Assembly: GCA_040219515.1 (NCBI GenBank)
Contig: JAVJSI010000005.1
Span: forward strand, 326,226 to 390,225
Length of the DNA stretch: 64,000 nt
Origin: Acidimicrobiales bacterium
Lineage (GTDB): Bacteria > Actinomycetota > Acidimicrobiia > Acidimicrobiales > Aldehydirespiratoraceae
Reading direction: 5' to 3'
Positions within the stretch are counted from its first letter, which is position 1, and each line of letters starts with the position of its first letter. The notes beneath the pieces were generated by a model. That model did no database searches. It was not told the DNA's origin and saw only the letters and a list, made by a program, of their open reading frames with translations. The position numbers were made by a program, and so were the translations under genes. Shown piece after piece: positions 63,910 through 64,000 of this stretch.

Positions 63910-64000
63910 TCAAGCGGCGAGTTCGTGGCGGTGTGCCCAGGCGGTGTGTTCGTCGTAGTGGGTTTGGTGTTTGAGGCAGCCGTGGAGGATGCCGACGAGA
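63910..64000 (-). CDS. C-terminal end of a probable transposase (rest outside window)
   Basis: A minus-strand frame enters from the right edge and ends at TGA 63912-63910. The 29 visible residues read LVGILHGCLKHQTHYDEHTAW followed by AHRHELAA. The GILHGCL...YDEHTAWAHR ending is one I associate with the C-termini of actinobacterial IS110/IS1111-type transposases. If so, an insertion sequence begins here and the right inverted end lies between 63850 and 63910. The family is uncertain because so little is visible. Confidence 0.5.
   Translation of the reverse strand, partial: LVGILHGCLKHQTHYDEHTAWAHRHELAA

Noticed and set aside
1..64000. CRISPR arrays, prophage or integrase-bounded islands
   Set aside because: No regularly spaced repeats, phage structural genes or integrases were seen; the tRNA genes have no adjacent duplicate 3' ends that would mark attachment sites.

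Overview
The window is high-GC DNA, densely coding on both strands, and reads as a chromosomal segment of a free-living actinobacterium, most likely of the class Acidimicrobiia. The pointers are cysteine-containing SLH repeats of the form ITRGC...FCP, a sunset-domain protein, F420-type luciferase-like oxidoreductase, DUF222/HNH and DUF6159 proteins, a long actinobacterial-type SerA, many acyl-CoA ligases, and frequent GTG starts. No plasmid, phage or CRISPR module is visible. A partial transposase tail lies at the right edge.

Layout. 1-2.5 kb: end of an HPr-kinase-like gene, then a PqqD-like protein with a two-gene ABC exporter; together these look like the border of a RiPP-like or export locus. 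2.6-16 kb: rsgA, then fatty-acid and CoA-thioester genes (three acyl-CoA ligases, amidase, acyl-CoA dehydrogenase, two-domain crotonase, class III CoA transferase, TetR regulator), with a Flp pilin. 16-27 kb: acyl-CoA carboxylase beta subunit, serC, aminotransferase, S9 peptidase, secreted GH-like/SLH protein, serA and a membrane-anchored putative metalloprotease. 27-36 kb: beta-propeller lipoprotein, leuD-leuC with a divergent IclR (NdgR/LtbR-like) regulator, a fourth acyl-CoA ligase, alpha/beta hydrolase and greA. 36-44 kb: large secreted Fn3/SLH protein, phytanoyl-CoA-dioxygenase-like gene, then leuB-ilvE-cimA. 44-51 kb: DUF427, a DUF222-HNH nuclease, gltX, two tRNAs (Gln CTG, Glu CTC), methyltransferase-OsmC pair, STAS protein and LuxR-type response regulator. 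51.6-53 kb: truncated sigma factor and gene relics. 53-64 kb: ppa, SDR, SRPBCC, sulfatase/DJ-1 double-domain ORF, ferritin-like protein, carotenoid oxygenase, SDR-LLM-SnoaL cluster and an MFS transporter.

How genes work together. LeuB, LeuC, LeuD, IlvE and CimA are together enough for the citramalate route to 2-oxobutyrate, and they also supply several leucine and transamination steps. SerA and SerC give two of the three serine-pathway steps. The acyl-CoA ligases, dehydrogenase, crotonase, carboxylase and CoA transferase suggest broad use of fatty, aromatic or steroid-like acids.

Most notable observations: (i) a leaderless 10-codon leader peptide with three Ile codons followed by a perfect hairpin plus T-run in front of leuB-ilvE-cimA, a candidate isoleucine attenuator; (ii) an exact CGAAC-N4-GTTCG LexA-type box abutting the -10 of a DUF222-HNH gene; (iii) 23 translation starts (21 annotated genes and two short peptides) preceded 5-9 nt upstream by TANNNT, implying widespread leaderless mRNAs; (iv) a four-copy 35-nt palindromic repeat, two copies head-to-head; (v) a cruciform-capable repeat plus a run of seven G-tracts between leuC and leuD; (vi) relics of an MBOAT/AlgJ O-acetylation locus. 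No wholly new multi-gene system could be proven from the sequence alone; the regulatory elements are the strongest candidates for novelty.
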